Of a stretch of DNA of 7,508 bases, positions 1 through 6,949 are shown piece after piece. The position numbers and the translations under genes were made by a program. Below the pieces are notes generated by a model. The model was not told where the DNA came from, did no database searches, and saw nothing but the letters and a program-made list of their open reading frames with translations. The stretch lies in assembly GCA_025464735.1 (NCBI GenBank), contig JAODMX010000385.1, forward strand, positions 1-7,508, given 5' to 3'. Position 1 is the stretch's first letter, and each line of letters opens with the position of its first letter. The DNA comes from Frondihabitans sp. (GTDB lineage: Bacteria; Actinomycetota; Actinomycetes; Actinomycetales; Microbacteriaceae).

Positions 1-602
1 ACCGGGTAGACGCCGAGGTCGAGCAGGGCTCCACCGGCGAGCGCCGGGTCGAAGAGGCGGCTCGTGGGGTCGTAGGTCGCGTACCCGCCGAAGTCGGCCG
101 TCACGATTCGCACCGCGCCGAGGTCACCGCGCTCAAGGATCTGCCGCACGATGTCGCTCTGCGGGCGGTACCTCGTCCACATCGCCTCCGTCACGAAGAC
201 GCCGGCCGCTCGTGCCGCGTCGGCGATGCGCCGGGCACCCGCGGCATCGACCGCGATCGGCTTCTCGATCAGCACGTGCTTGCCGGCCGCGATGGCGAGC
301 AGGGCGTGCTCCTCGTGCTCGCTGTGCGGGGAGGCGACGTACACGACGTCGACCCTCGGATCCGAGACCAACTGCTCGTAGGATCCGTACGATCGCTCGG
401 CACCGTGCTTCGCCGCGAAGGCGGCTGCTCGCTCGGCACTTCGCGACCCGACTGCCACGACTCGTTGATCTGTGTGCCGTAGGAGCGAGTCGACGAAGTC
501 GTTCGCGATCACGCCCGGCGCGAGAATGCCCCAGCGCAGCGCGGGGGCGTCGCGCGGGTCGGTGAAGCGGGGAGCGGGCAGGCGCTCGGACGTCGATGTC
601 AT
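1..602 (-). CDS. Gfo/Idh/MocA-family NAD(P)-dependent oxidoreductase, C-terminus beyond left edge
   Basis: Reading the minus strand from the ATG at 602-600 gives 200 codons open to the window edge, out of roughly 330 usual for the family. The N-terminal Rossmann fold is clear: a dinucleotide loop GILAPGVIA at residues 25-33 (first Gly of the usual GxGxxA replaced by Ala28), a strand ending VVAVGSR, the SPHSEH stretch near 91-96, and the family's EKP motif at 113-115, whose Lys normally contacts cofactor and substrate. MWTRYRP (141-147) and GGALLDLGVYP (190-200) resemble the D-xylose dehydrogenase / dihydrodiol dehydrogenase branch. The family uses NAD(P) to oxidise or reduce sugars and related compounds in the cytoplasm; the substrate cannot be told from this part. 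The only Shine-Dalgarno-like run, GGGGG, touches the ATG directly, so the transcript may be leaderless. The gene is divergent from msrBA, sharing a 134-base spacer. Confidence 0.9.
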   Translation of the reverse strand, partial: MTSTSERLPAPRFTDPRDAPALRWGILAPGVIANDFVDSLLRHTDQRVVAVGSRSAERAAAFAAKHGAERSYGSYEQLVSDPRVDVVYVASPHSEHEEHALLAIAAGKHVLIEKPIAVDAAGARRIADAARAAGVFVTEAMWTRYRPQSDIVRQILERGDLGAVRIVTADFGGYATYDPTSRLFDPALAGGALLDLGVYP

Positions 603-662
603 CCCCCTAGTCTGCCGCGAGGTGACGGAACGAGCGCTCTGGGATTACGGAGTGCTGAGCAC

Positions 663-689
663 GGGAACTTTCGCCGGACACACGGTGTT
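663..689 (+). promoter_or_regulatory. Candidate SigR/SigH-type (thiol-oxidative stress) promoter for the msrBA gene
   Basis: GGGAAC at 663-668 is followed after exactly 18 bases by GTT at 687-689 (TGTT at 686-689). This matches the known actinobacterial SigR/SigH consensus, GGGAAT or GGAAC, about 18 bases, then (C/T)GTT. Transcription would begin near 696, giving a 5' leader of about 40 bases. In Streptomyces, Corynebacterium and Mycobacterium this sigma factor responds to disulfide stress, and methionine sulfoxide reductases are known members of its regulon, so the placement makes biological sense. The motif is short, so the match alone is moderate evidence. Confidence 0.5.
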
Positions 690-726
690 CTGTTGACTGG
701 GGCCGCAGCCAGTGGTCCCGACGAAC

Positions 727-732
727 AGGAGG
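727..732 (+). promoter_or_regulatory. Ribosome binding site of msrBA
   Basis: A full AGGAGG lies four bases before the ATG at 737. It fixes the start of the MsrB-MsrA gene and excludes the other ATG and GTG codons nearby. Confidence 0.8.
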
Positions 733-736
733 CAGC

Positions 737-1747
737 ATGTCGCACGAGTACCGCAAAGATCCAGAGGCCATCGCCCGGCTCGACCGGGAGCAGTACCGCG
801 TCACGCAGAAGAACGGCACCGAGCCCGCCTTCCAGAACGAGTTCTGGAACAAGAAAGACGCCGGAATCTACGTCGACATCGTGTCCGGCGAGCCGCTCTT
901 CGCGTCGACCGACAAGTACGACAGCCACTCCGGGTGGCCGAGCTTCACACGCCCGATCGACGCCGAGAACGTCGTCGAGCACAAAGACAAGTCGTTCTTC
1001 TTCACCCGCACCGAGGTGCGCAGCGCGTCGGGCGACAGCCACCTTGGGCACCTGTTCGACGACGGTCCGCCCGCCGACGGTGGGCTCCGCTACTGCATCA
1101 ACTCCGCCGCTCTGCGCTTCGTGGCCTACGCCGACCTCGAAGCCGAGGGGTATGGCGCCTACAAGACCCTTTTCACCGACCAGGAAGGCCCCACCATGAT
1201 CGACTCCGCCACGACCTCCTCCGCCTCCACTCCTGCGACCGAGACCGCGATCCTCGCCGGCGGCTGTTTCTGGGGTGCGCAGCAGCTGCTTCGCCGTCGA
1301 CCCGGCGTCATCTCTACACGCGTCGGGTATTCGGGCGGCGAGGTTCCGAACGCGACCTACCGCCATCACGGCAACCACGCCGAGTCTGTCGAGATCGTCT
1401 TCGACCCCTCGGTGATCTCGTTCCGTGAGCTGCTGGAGTTCTTCTTCCAGATCCACGACCCGTCGACGAAGAATCGTCAGGGCAACGACCTCGGTGCGAG
1501 CTACCGTTCCGCGATCTTCTACACCAGCGACGAGCAGAAGCGCGTCGCCCTCGACACCATCGCCGATGTCGACGCGTCGGGCCTGTGGCCGGGCAAGGTC
1601 GTCACCGAGGTGACCGCCGCGGGACCGTTCTGGGAGGCCGAAGAGGAGCACCAGGACTACCTCGAGAAGTACCCGGCCGGCTACACCTGCCACTACGTGC
1701 GTCCCGGCTGGAAGCTGCCGCACCGCGAGGAGTCGCTCACGCACTGA
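737..1747 (+). CDS. msrBA: Bifunctional peptide methionine sulfoxide reductase, MsrB-MsrA fusion
   Basis: This 336-residue cytoplasmic repair enzyme reduces both diastereomers of methionine sulfoxide in oxidised proteins. The MsrB domain (about 1-150) carries [13 protein letters not shown] (43-55), GWPSF (66-70), HLGHLF (102-107) and the catalytic Cys120 in RYCINS; it acts on the R-oxide. The MsrA domain (about 170-336) carries GGCFWG with catalytic Cys177, GNHAES, and a C-terminal resolving Cys318 in YTCHYVRP; it acts on the S-oxide. The order is B then A, the reverse of the well-known PilB-type fusions. The two CxxC zinc sites of other MsrBs are lost (Asp47/Ser50, Ser96/Gly99), and the usual resolving Cys before GWPSF is Ser65. 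Only three cysteines occur in the protein. The start has a strong AGGAGG. A SigR-like promoter lies upstream, and the radical SAM gene follows 51 bases after the stop. Confidence 0.95.
   Translation: MSHEYRKDPEAIARLDREQYRVTQKNGTEPAFQNEFWNKKDAGIYVDIVSGEPLFASTDKYDSHSGWPSFTRPIDAENVVEHKDKSFFFTRTEVRSASGDSHLGHLFDDGPPADGGLRYCINSAALRFVAYADLEAEGYGAYKTLFTDQEGPTMIDSATTSSASTPATETAILAGGCFWGAQQLLRRRPGVISTRVGYSGGEVPNATYRHHGNHAESVEIVFDPSVISFRELLEFFFQIHDPSTKNRQGNDLGASYRSAIFYTSDEQKRVALDTIADVDASGLWPGKVVTEVTAAGPFWEAEEEHQDYLEKYPAGYTCHYVRPGWKLPHREESLTH
1182..1198 (+). promoter_or_regulatory. Internal ribosome binding site and ATG at the MsrB/MsrA junction
   Basis: AGGAAGG at 1182-1188 sits seven bases before an in-frame ATG at 1196-1198 (Met154), exactly in the linker between the MsrB and MsrA domains. 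Translation from here would give a free 183-residue MsrA. The simplest reading is that two adjacent genes became fused by loss of the msrB stop codon and the old msrA start signals survive; whether they are still used cannot be told from sequence. Confidence 0.5.
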
Positions 1748-1798
1748 CCGGTGTCGGAGGGTCGGCTTAGTCTTCTTCCGCACCGCGGGAGGTCGACC

Positions 1799-2890
1799 AT
1801 GCCGAACATCACGAACGCCGGATCCGGAGGGCCGGGCAGCGAAAGCGCCCCGGCCCTCCGCTGGCAGGGCCAACGCATCGACGTGGAGGAGGCCGGCGCG
1901 CTCCCCGGCCTCACCCGCGTCACAGGTCTCGTCCGCAGTGTGCGCACGCCCGAGTTCGCCGGCGTGACCTTCCACGAGGTGCTCGCCAAGAGCGCGCTCA
2001 ACCACGTGGCCGAGACGAGCAACATGATGCCCGGCGAGTGGACGATCAACCCGTATCGCGGCTGCACGCACGCCTGTGTCTACTGTTACGCGCGGCCCAC
2101 CCACGACCACCTGGGGCTCGGAATCGGCGCTGACTTCGAACGTCAGATCGTCGTCAAGACGAACATCGCCGAGGTGCTGCGGTCGGAGCTGGCCCGGAAG
2201 CGCACCCTGCCGCAGCGCGTCTCGCTCGGGACCAATACGGATCCTTATCAACGCGCCGAGGGCCGCTATGCCCTGATGCCCGGCATCATCGATGCGCTGG
2301 CCGACGCGCGGATGCCGTTCTCGATCCTCACCAAGGGCACGCTGATCCGGCGCGACATCGAGCGCTTGCAGCGGGCGTCGCGCCACGTCAAGGTCGAGTT
2401 GGGGATGTCCATCGCCATCCTCGACGACGAGCTGCAGCACTCGATCGAGCCGGGCACGCCCTCGGCCAGCGCGCGGCTCGAGACGGTCCGGGCGATCCGG
2501 GCCGCCGGTCTTGACTGCACGGTCTTCGTCGCGCCGATCCTGCCCTGGCTCACCGACGGCGAAGACCAGATCGACGCGCTGATCGGGGCGCTCGCCGTCG
2601 CCGGCGCCACGAACATCCTGCCGACGCCGCTCTACCTGCTTCCGGGGGTGAAGGAGCTGTTCTTCACCTGGCTGCGGGAGACGCATCCGGAGCTCGTCGA
2701 GGGTTACGCGCGCCTCTACTCGTCGGGAACGCGGGCGCCCCGCGGCTACAACGACCTCGTGCACGCGCGGGTGCGGCGCGCGCTCGTTGCCCACGGCCTG
2801 CCCGTGCCCGACGACGACACGCACGACAAGTTCGCGCTGCACGGGAGGCGTGCGGCGCCGGCGAGTCCGGCGGCGCCGACGCTGTTCTAG
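1799..2890 (+). CDS. Rv2578c-family radical SAM protein
   Basis: The product is 363 residues. The motif YRGCTHACVYCYARPTH places cysteines at 89, 93 and 96 (CxxxCxxC), the ligands of the 4Fe-4S cluster that cleaves S-adenosylmethionine. The N-terminal stretch LRWQGQRID, then VRSVRTPEF and FHEVLAKSALN, and later LGTNTDPYQRAEGRY, MPGIIDALADAR and ILTKGTLIRRDI, are recalled features of the actinobacterial Rv2578c family, distantly related to the spore photoproduct lyase group. Its substrate is unknown to me; a role in DNA or nucleotide modification is only suggested by that relationship. I chose the ATG at 1799 because GGGAGG (1787-1792) lies six bases before it; a GTG at 1751 is in frame but lacks such a site. 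The gap of 51 bases after msrBA suggests possible co-transcription. The Ala/Pro-rich C-terminal end is probably disordered. Confidence 0.92.
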   Translation: MPNITNAGSGGPGSESAPALRWQGQRIDVEEAGALPGLTRVTGLVRSVRTPEFAGVTFHEVLAKSALNHVAETSNMMPGEWTINPYRGCTHACVYCYARPTHDHLGLGIGADFERQIVVKTNIAEVLRSELARKRTLPQRVSLGTNTDPYQRAEGRYALMPGIIDALADARMPFSILTKGTLIRRDIERLQRASRHVKVELGMSIAILDDELQHSIEPGTPSASARLETVRAIRAAGLDCTVFVAPILPWLTDGEDQIDALIGALAVAGATNILPTPLYLLPGVKELFFTWLRETHPELVEGYARLYSSGTRAPRGYNDLVHARVRRALVAHGLPVPDDDTHDKFALHGRRAAPASPAAPTLF

Positions 2891-3163
2891 CGGAGCGGAG
2901 ACGTCTCCCGAGCCGCGCGCGACCACTATCGCCGTCCCTCTAGCGGTGCGGCCGCCAGCGGGATACGTTGACGCCATCGGAGGAGTCAAGTTCGCCGTCG
3001 CTGCGTCGGCCTAGTCCCCGCCAACTCTTAAGTGGGGCCGGCTGGTCAAATCTGTGATCGGCCATCAGCACTGTCAGACAGGTCCCGGTTTCGTTCGATC
3101 CGTCTTTTCGCCCTCGGTGAGGGCTTAATTTGTTGTGCCGACTTTCGCCTGTAGGGGGCAACC
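2891..3163. other. Intergenic region before the RHS gene, no gene seen
   Basis: No coding sequence can be supported here. It holds a 12-base perfect palindrome GGAGACGTCTCC (2897-2908) just after the radical SAM stop, a small inverted repeat CTGTCAGACAG (3071-3081), and the GC-rich hairpin at 3110-3124 listed separately. GGGGG (3154-3158) lies five bases before the GTG at 3164 and is the likely ribosome binding site of the RHS gene. I do not see a convincing housekeeping promoter; TTAATT at 3125-3130 could be a weak -10 element. Confidence 0.5.
3110..3134 (+). terminator. Hairpin with T-rich tail, candidate intrinsic terminator or leader attenuator
   Basis: GCCCTC-GGT-GAGGGC forms a perfect six-base-pair GC-rich stem with a three-base loop (3110-3124) and is followed by TTAATTTGTT. 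The T-rich stretch follows only in the plus direction, so it would act on plus-strand transcripts. It is about 220 bases after the radical SAM stop and 39 bases before the RHS start, so it may end the msrBA operon or sit in the RHS leader. Confidence 0.4.
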
Positions 3164-4730
3164 GTGTCTGCTCGTCATGTTCGTCGTGCGTCTCGTTCTC
3201 GCACGGGTCTCCAACTTGGGTTGGTGGCCGTCACCGCGGTCGCGCTCGTGGGTCTCACCGCCGTGTCTGCACAAGCCGCTCTGCCCACGGGCCCGACGAT
3301 GACAGGGTTGACGGGTTCTCGTCCGTCGGCGACGAACCTGTCTTTCCCGATCAGCGATCGCGTCTCGGCGCAGGTCGATGTTGCGACCGGCAATCTGCTT
3401 GTCTCCACCGCCGGTCTCGCCCAGACGGGGTGAACTCGCCGGTGCAGATCGGTGAGACCTACAACTCGTTGGGGTTCCTGGCGGGCCGGACGACGACCCC
3501 GGCGGCAAATGGCTGGTCGGTCAACCTCGCCGGTGCGGGCAGCTTGACGATCAACGGGTCGGATCCCGTCTACGTGCGCCCGGATGGGAGCACCTGGTCT
3601 TTCACACCGGTTACGGGGTCGACCACGGCGTACACGTCGCCGGCGGGCCTTACCAAGACGTTGACCCACAATCCGACAGCGAACACCTTTACGTTGACCG
3701 ATCTCGTTTCCCGGCAGGTCGTGGTTTATGACAACAATGGCAATCCGACGTCGGTGACGGACAAGAACGGCAACGTGGTCACGACCACGTTCACCTCGGG
3801 GGTCCCGACCACCGTCGCGACGACGGCCGGTCCGTCCGCGGCCAGGGCGGCCGCATTCAGCTACAACGCGAGCACGCTGCTCTGGACGATCACGCAGACG
3901 AACGGCGCCCATACCCGGTCGATCAGCTATCAGAAGAACTCCTCCTCCGACATCACCGGGTTCACCGATGCGGACGGGAAGAGCACCGCGTTCACCTACA
4001 CGTCCGGTCACCTGACGAAGATCGTTTCGACGACGGGGGCGGAGACGGACGTCTCCTACAACTCGGTCGGGCAGGTCTCGGAAGTCGATCAGCAGAACAC
4101 CAGCACCGGATCCCCGGGGACGTCCACGACACGGTTGACCTACCCGACAACGACGCAGTCGCTCGTCGCTGGACCGGACACGAACACCAGTGTCGCTGTT
4201 GCGACCGGGCCGCACACGACATACTCGATCAACTCTTCTCAGGAGCTGGTGAATACTGCGACGGATGCGATGGCCGGGTCCGCTCGTCGACCTATAACGC
4301 GAACGCGCTTCCGCTGACCGGGACCTCCGGTGCCTCCGGCGCGACCGGGACCACGACGACGACCGGTGTCTACGGGGCGAACAGCAACCAGTCGCTGACG
4401 AGCATCACTGCGCAGGGTGGCACGTCGTCGACGGCGACCTACAGCAACGCGAGCCCGGCGACCGCGTTCCTGCCACAGACGACGACATCCGACTCTGGAT
4501 CCGGATCGTCTACGACGACACTCGCTTATGACGGGACGGGGAATCCGCTGTCGTCCACGACCGGATCCGGGGCCACGATGGCGCAGTCCGCGCTGACCTA
4601 CATCACGGACGGCACAGTCGCCACCGCCCTCGCGCCGGGGAATGGGACGAACACCACCCAGTACGGGTACAACACCGACCACCAGCAGACGTCGATGACC
4701 CCGGCCACCGGCAGCTCGCTGGCGGCCAAG

Positions 4731-5690
4731 GCGTACACGTACGACTACTTCGGCCGCCTCGCGACCGAGACTGACGGCGCCGGGCGCACCACCACCTACA
4801 CCTACGACAATGACGACCGACTTCTCACGACGGCGTTCTCCGACTCGACCGGGACCGTCACCAACACCTACGACAACGCCGGGCACCTGCTCACTCAGGC
4901 ATCAAGCCCGGGCACGATCACGAACACCTACGACCAGCTCGGCCGACTCACCTCGACGGTGAACACGGCCGGCGGCGGCACCGTCTCATACGGCTACGAC
5001 CAGGCCTCCAACGAAACCTCGGAGACGACCAGCTACGGGACCTGGACGAACAGTTACGACGCCTCAGGGGTGCTCTACCTGACCAAATACCCGAAAGGCA
5101 GCTCGTACCAGTACGCGGATTACGCGACTGACAACCAGGGCCGCCGCACCGACACGTGGTTGCAGGGCTACGCCGACTACACCAACGGTGGCACGGCCCC
5201 CGCGGCCTGGGCCGGCCATGAGCAAACCAGCTACGACAACAACGGGCGCGTCAGTGAACTGAAGGCGACCACGAACAGTGCCAGCCCGACCGTCACCTTC
5301 GACACCACCTACTGCTACAACTCCGCCTCCACCACCAGCTGCGGTACCGGGACGACCACGGACCACTCGAAGATCCAGTGGTCGAAGAACGTCCTGACCA
5401 GTCAGCTGACGACGTATACGTACGACGGATCCGGCCGCGTGCTGACCGCTACCCAATCGGGCGGCACCAGCAACACCACCTACACATACTCGTATGACCT
5501 CCGCGGCAACCGGCTCACCGCCGTCGCCTCCGGTTCCACGTCCTCATCGCAGACCTTGACCTACAACTTGGCGAACCAGATCACCTCCACCGGGTACACG
5601 TACGACGGCGCGGGGAACCTCAAGGCCACTCCGACCGCGACGTACACGTATAACGCGGCCGAGCAGATGACGACGGCGACGAACACCGGC
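4731..5690 (+). repeat. YD (RHS) repeats, protein-level
   Basis: Degenerate tandem units of about 20-25 residues appear within the RHS gene: YTYDYFGRLATETD, YTYDNDDRLL, NTYDNAGHLL, NTYDQLGRLTS, SYDNNGRVSELKA, YTYDGSGRVLTAT, YSYDLRGNRLTAV and YTYDGAGNLKAT. At the DNA level this gives recurrent but imperfect ACSTACRCSTACGAC-like words. In structures of RHS proteins such units build a beta-strand shell. They are not a CRISPR array or a DNA-level tandem repeat. Confidence 0.85.
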
Positions 5691-5927
5691 AGCGGTGTCG
5701 TCACGAGCTACACCTACGCCGGCTCCGCGCAAAACGAGGTCCTCTCCGAATCGAGTCCCGGCGGGCTGACCTACAACCTCACCTACGGGCAGGACGACGC
5801 ACAAGGCCAGCCCGAGATCGTCAAATACGGTGTCACCGGGGGTGGCAGCACCCTCACCGGGAACCTGTTCAGCGACCCGACCACCGGGCAAGCCCTGATG
5901 CTGACGACGTCCTCCGATATTGCTTGC

Positions 5928-6248
5928 CTTTATGTGTACGACGGTCTCGACAACCCGGTCGGACTCCTGATCGACTCGGGCACCAACGCCGCCACCGGCA
6001 ACTACGACCCCTACGGTGTCGGAGCCCTCACGGGATCCGGGAACGGTGCCTCGCAGAACCCGTATACGTTCCATGGTGGGATCCAGGACCGGGCTTCCGG
6101 GCTGATCAAGTTCGGGATCCGCTGGTACAACCCGGTTACCGGGACGTGGACTCAGCAGGACACGTTGGACGCCCCGCTCGACCCCGCCAACGCCAACCGG
6201 TACGTCTTCGTCGGCGGGGACCCAATCGACGGGCTCGACCCGACAGGC
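5928..6248 (+). other. RHS-repeat-associated core domain
   Basis: Within the RHS gene this segment shows the features of the conserved core: LYVYDGLDNPVGLL, NYDPYG, NPYTFHGGIQDRASGL, FGIRWYNPVTGTW, QQDTLDAP, ANRYVFVGGDPIDGLDPTG. In characterised RHS systems this domain closes the shell and marks the border between the conserved carrier and the variable toxin tip. The codons here are strongly G/C-ending (74 of the last 86). Confidence 0.85.
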
Positions 6249-6446
6249 ACCTTCTCGTGTGCTCTGGAAGCAAGTCTTGGGGCACTGGCTATCGTTGGTG
6301 CTGCTGCCGAGGTCGCGGTATTCAGTGCGACGCTCCCTGAGACCTTGGGGCTGAGCGCGGTAGGTGAGGCAGCGGTCGCTGGTGAGACTGCAGCAGTTTT
6401 TGCCTTAGGAGTCGGACTGGTGGGGAATGCGATTAGCAGGTGCTAG
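6249..6446 (+). other. Variable hydrophobic C-terminal tail of the RHS protein (putative toxin tip)
   Basis: The 65 residues after DPTG are rich in Ala, Gly and Val, with hydrophobic stretches such as LGALAIVGAAAEVAVF and AAVFALGVGLVG, and end in VGNAISRC. No nuclease, deaminase, protease or ADP-ribosyltransferase motif is visible. Only 35 of 65 codons end in G or C, against about 86% in the core just before, which fits recent exchange of the tip. The hydrophobic character and the membrane protein that follows suggest action on membranes, but this is inference. An inverted repeat TGCTAG-AC-CTAGCA (6441-6454) overlaps the stop codon. Confidence 0.6.
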
Positions 6447-6485
6447 ACCTAGCAAAGGAATCCAGATGAAGGCCAGGAGGACATT

Positions 6486-6680
6486 GTGCCCAGATCTATA
6501 GTGGCCGTTTCACTTTTCATGCTTGTTATTGAAATCGCTGTGGTTGTCGTCGGTATCAGCGTGATTGTTGGCAGTCACGACGGTAACCCAGGGCTCGGGA
6601 TCTTCCTCGTGGTCGTGGCTGGTCTCGCCCTCATTGCCCACGGCGCATGGACAGTCGACGCTAGACGCCACCGACGGTAG
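6486..6680 (+). CDS. Small protein with two membrane segments, candidate immunity partner of the RHS tail
   Basis: The product has 64 residues. The GTG at 6486 is preceded by a perfect AGGAGG (6475-6480) five bases upstream. Two hydrophobic segments (about 4-28 and 37-57) are joined by a short GSHDGNPG loop, and the protein ends in a basic DARRHRR tail, so both ends probably face the cytoplasm. It begins 39 bases after the RHS stop. I do not recognise a family. Its position directly after a toxin-like tail, and the same order in the next two cassettes, suggest an immunity protein, which is inference. Codons are less G/C-biased than in the RHS body. An ATG at 6466 after AAAGGA opens only an 11-residue frame, but one added base would join it to this protein, so the true start could be earlier. 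Confidence 0.65.
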   Translation: MPRSIVAVSLFMLVIEIAVVVVGISVIVGSHDGNPGLGIFLVVVAGLALIAHGAWTVDARRHRR

Positions 6681-6682
6681 GC

Positions 6683-6949
6683 GGCGAGAACAACGTCCAC
6701 CGGAGTTCGGCCTCGTTGGCATCGGCGAAGCCATCGGAAACATACGGGAGCCGTCGCCACAATCTGGACCGGCCCCGGAGCCCTGGCAGACTGCGGAATC
6801 GGTGCCGCCACGGAGGCGCGGCCGGCGGCCCGGTTGCAGGCGCACTCGCCCGCGCGCCGACCCTCATACTTGGTGCCGTAGCCGCCTTTGCGACTGCCGC
6901 GGCGGCTGCGACCGTTTATTCAATCGGAGATGTGGCGAACCAATGCTGA
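6683..6949 (+). pseudogene. Displaced hydrophobic tail fragment (orphan RHS-type tip), frameshifted
   Basis: No start codon or single open frame covers this stretch, yet three frames join into one plausible Gly/Ala-rich hydrophobic polypeptide. The path is FGLVGIGEAIGNI from 6706, then GAVATIWTGPGALADCGIG from about 6750, then GGPVAGALARAPTLILGAVA from 6824 on, ending IGDVANQC at 6949. Adding one G in the run at 6746-6748 and one at 6812-6813 gives 81 residues from 6706. A third added G at 6702-6703 would extend it back to 6683 (GENNVHR). Every shift has the same sign as those in the RHS gene. Its end aligns by eye with the RHS tail (VGNAISRC against IGDVANQC), and it is followed by another small membrane protein. 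Lack of a start fits a displaced tip, as known behind rhs genes; the exact left limit is uncertain. Confidence 0.5.

Larger units (their letters stand above)
3164..6446 (+). pseudogene. Secreted RHS/YD-repeat protein (polymorphic-toxin-like carrier), broken by two frameshifts
   Basis: The GTG at 3164 follows GGGGG and opens a Sec-type signal peptide: an Arg-rich n-region, a hydrophobic core (about 16-34) and a likely cleavage after SAQA (residue 38). The first frame ends at TGA 3431-3433 after 89 codons. The homologous text (VNSPVQIGETYNSLG) continues one frame back from 3430 to about 4272, and then shifts back again at 4273 (GRVRSSTYNANALPL) to run unbroken to 6446. Adding one G near 3427-3430 and one near 4272-4273 restores 1,094 residues: signal peptide, N-terminal RHS region, YD repeats (4731-5690), RHS-associated core (5928-6248, ending GLDPTG) and a 65-residue hydrophobic tail. 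In known RHS toxins the repeats form a shell that encloses a C-terminal toxin released at the core. Both breaks may be true mutations or missed bases in G-runs. The gene heads the tail/membrane-protein array downstream. Confidence 0.85.

Noticed and set aside
151..565. Plus-strand frames opposite the oxidoreductase
   Set aside because: The minus strand encodes an unmistakable Gfo/Idh/MocA protein; the plus frames are Arg/Ser-rich shadows.
693..721. TTGACT as a housekeeping -35 box for msrBA
   Set aside because: No acceptable -10 box lies 16-18 bases downstream; the SigR-like site fits better.
1745..1773. CTGACC and TAGTCT, 18 bases apart, as a promoter of the radical SAM gene
   Set aside because: The match to consensus is weak and the 51-base gap with a strong ribosome binding site is compatible with read-through from msrBA; not strong enough to list.
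599..2989. Very long minus-strand open frame (796 codons) antisense to msrBA and the radical SAM gene
   Set aside because: It is rich in Arg, Gly and Val with no domain, and it lies opposite two well-supported genes. In high-GC DNA the antisense frame in phase with G/C-ending codons stays open by chance.
4731..5690. Recurrent TACACGTACGAC-like words as DNA repeats or CRISPR
   Set aside because: They are degenerate, unevenly spaced and in frame with YD motifs, so they come from protein repeats.
3175..6074. Several long minus-strand open frames across the RHS gene
   Set aside because: They mirror the G/C-biased codons of the YD-repeat gene, have low-complexity Arg/Gly/Val composition, and show no start signals or recognisable domains.
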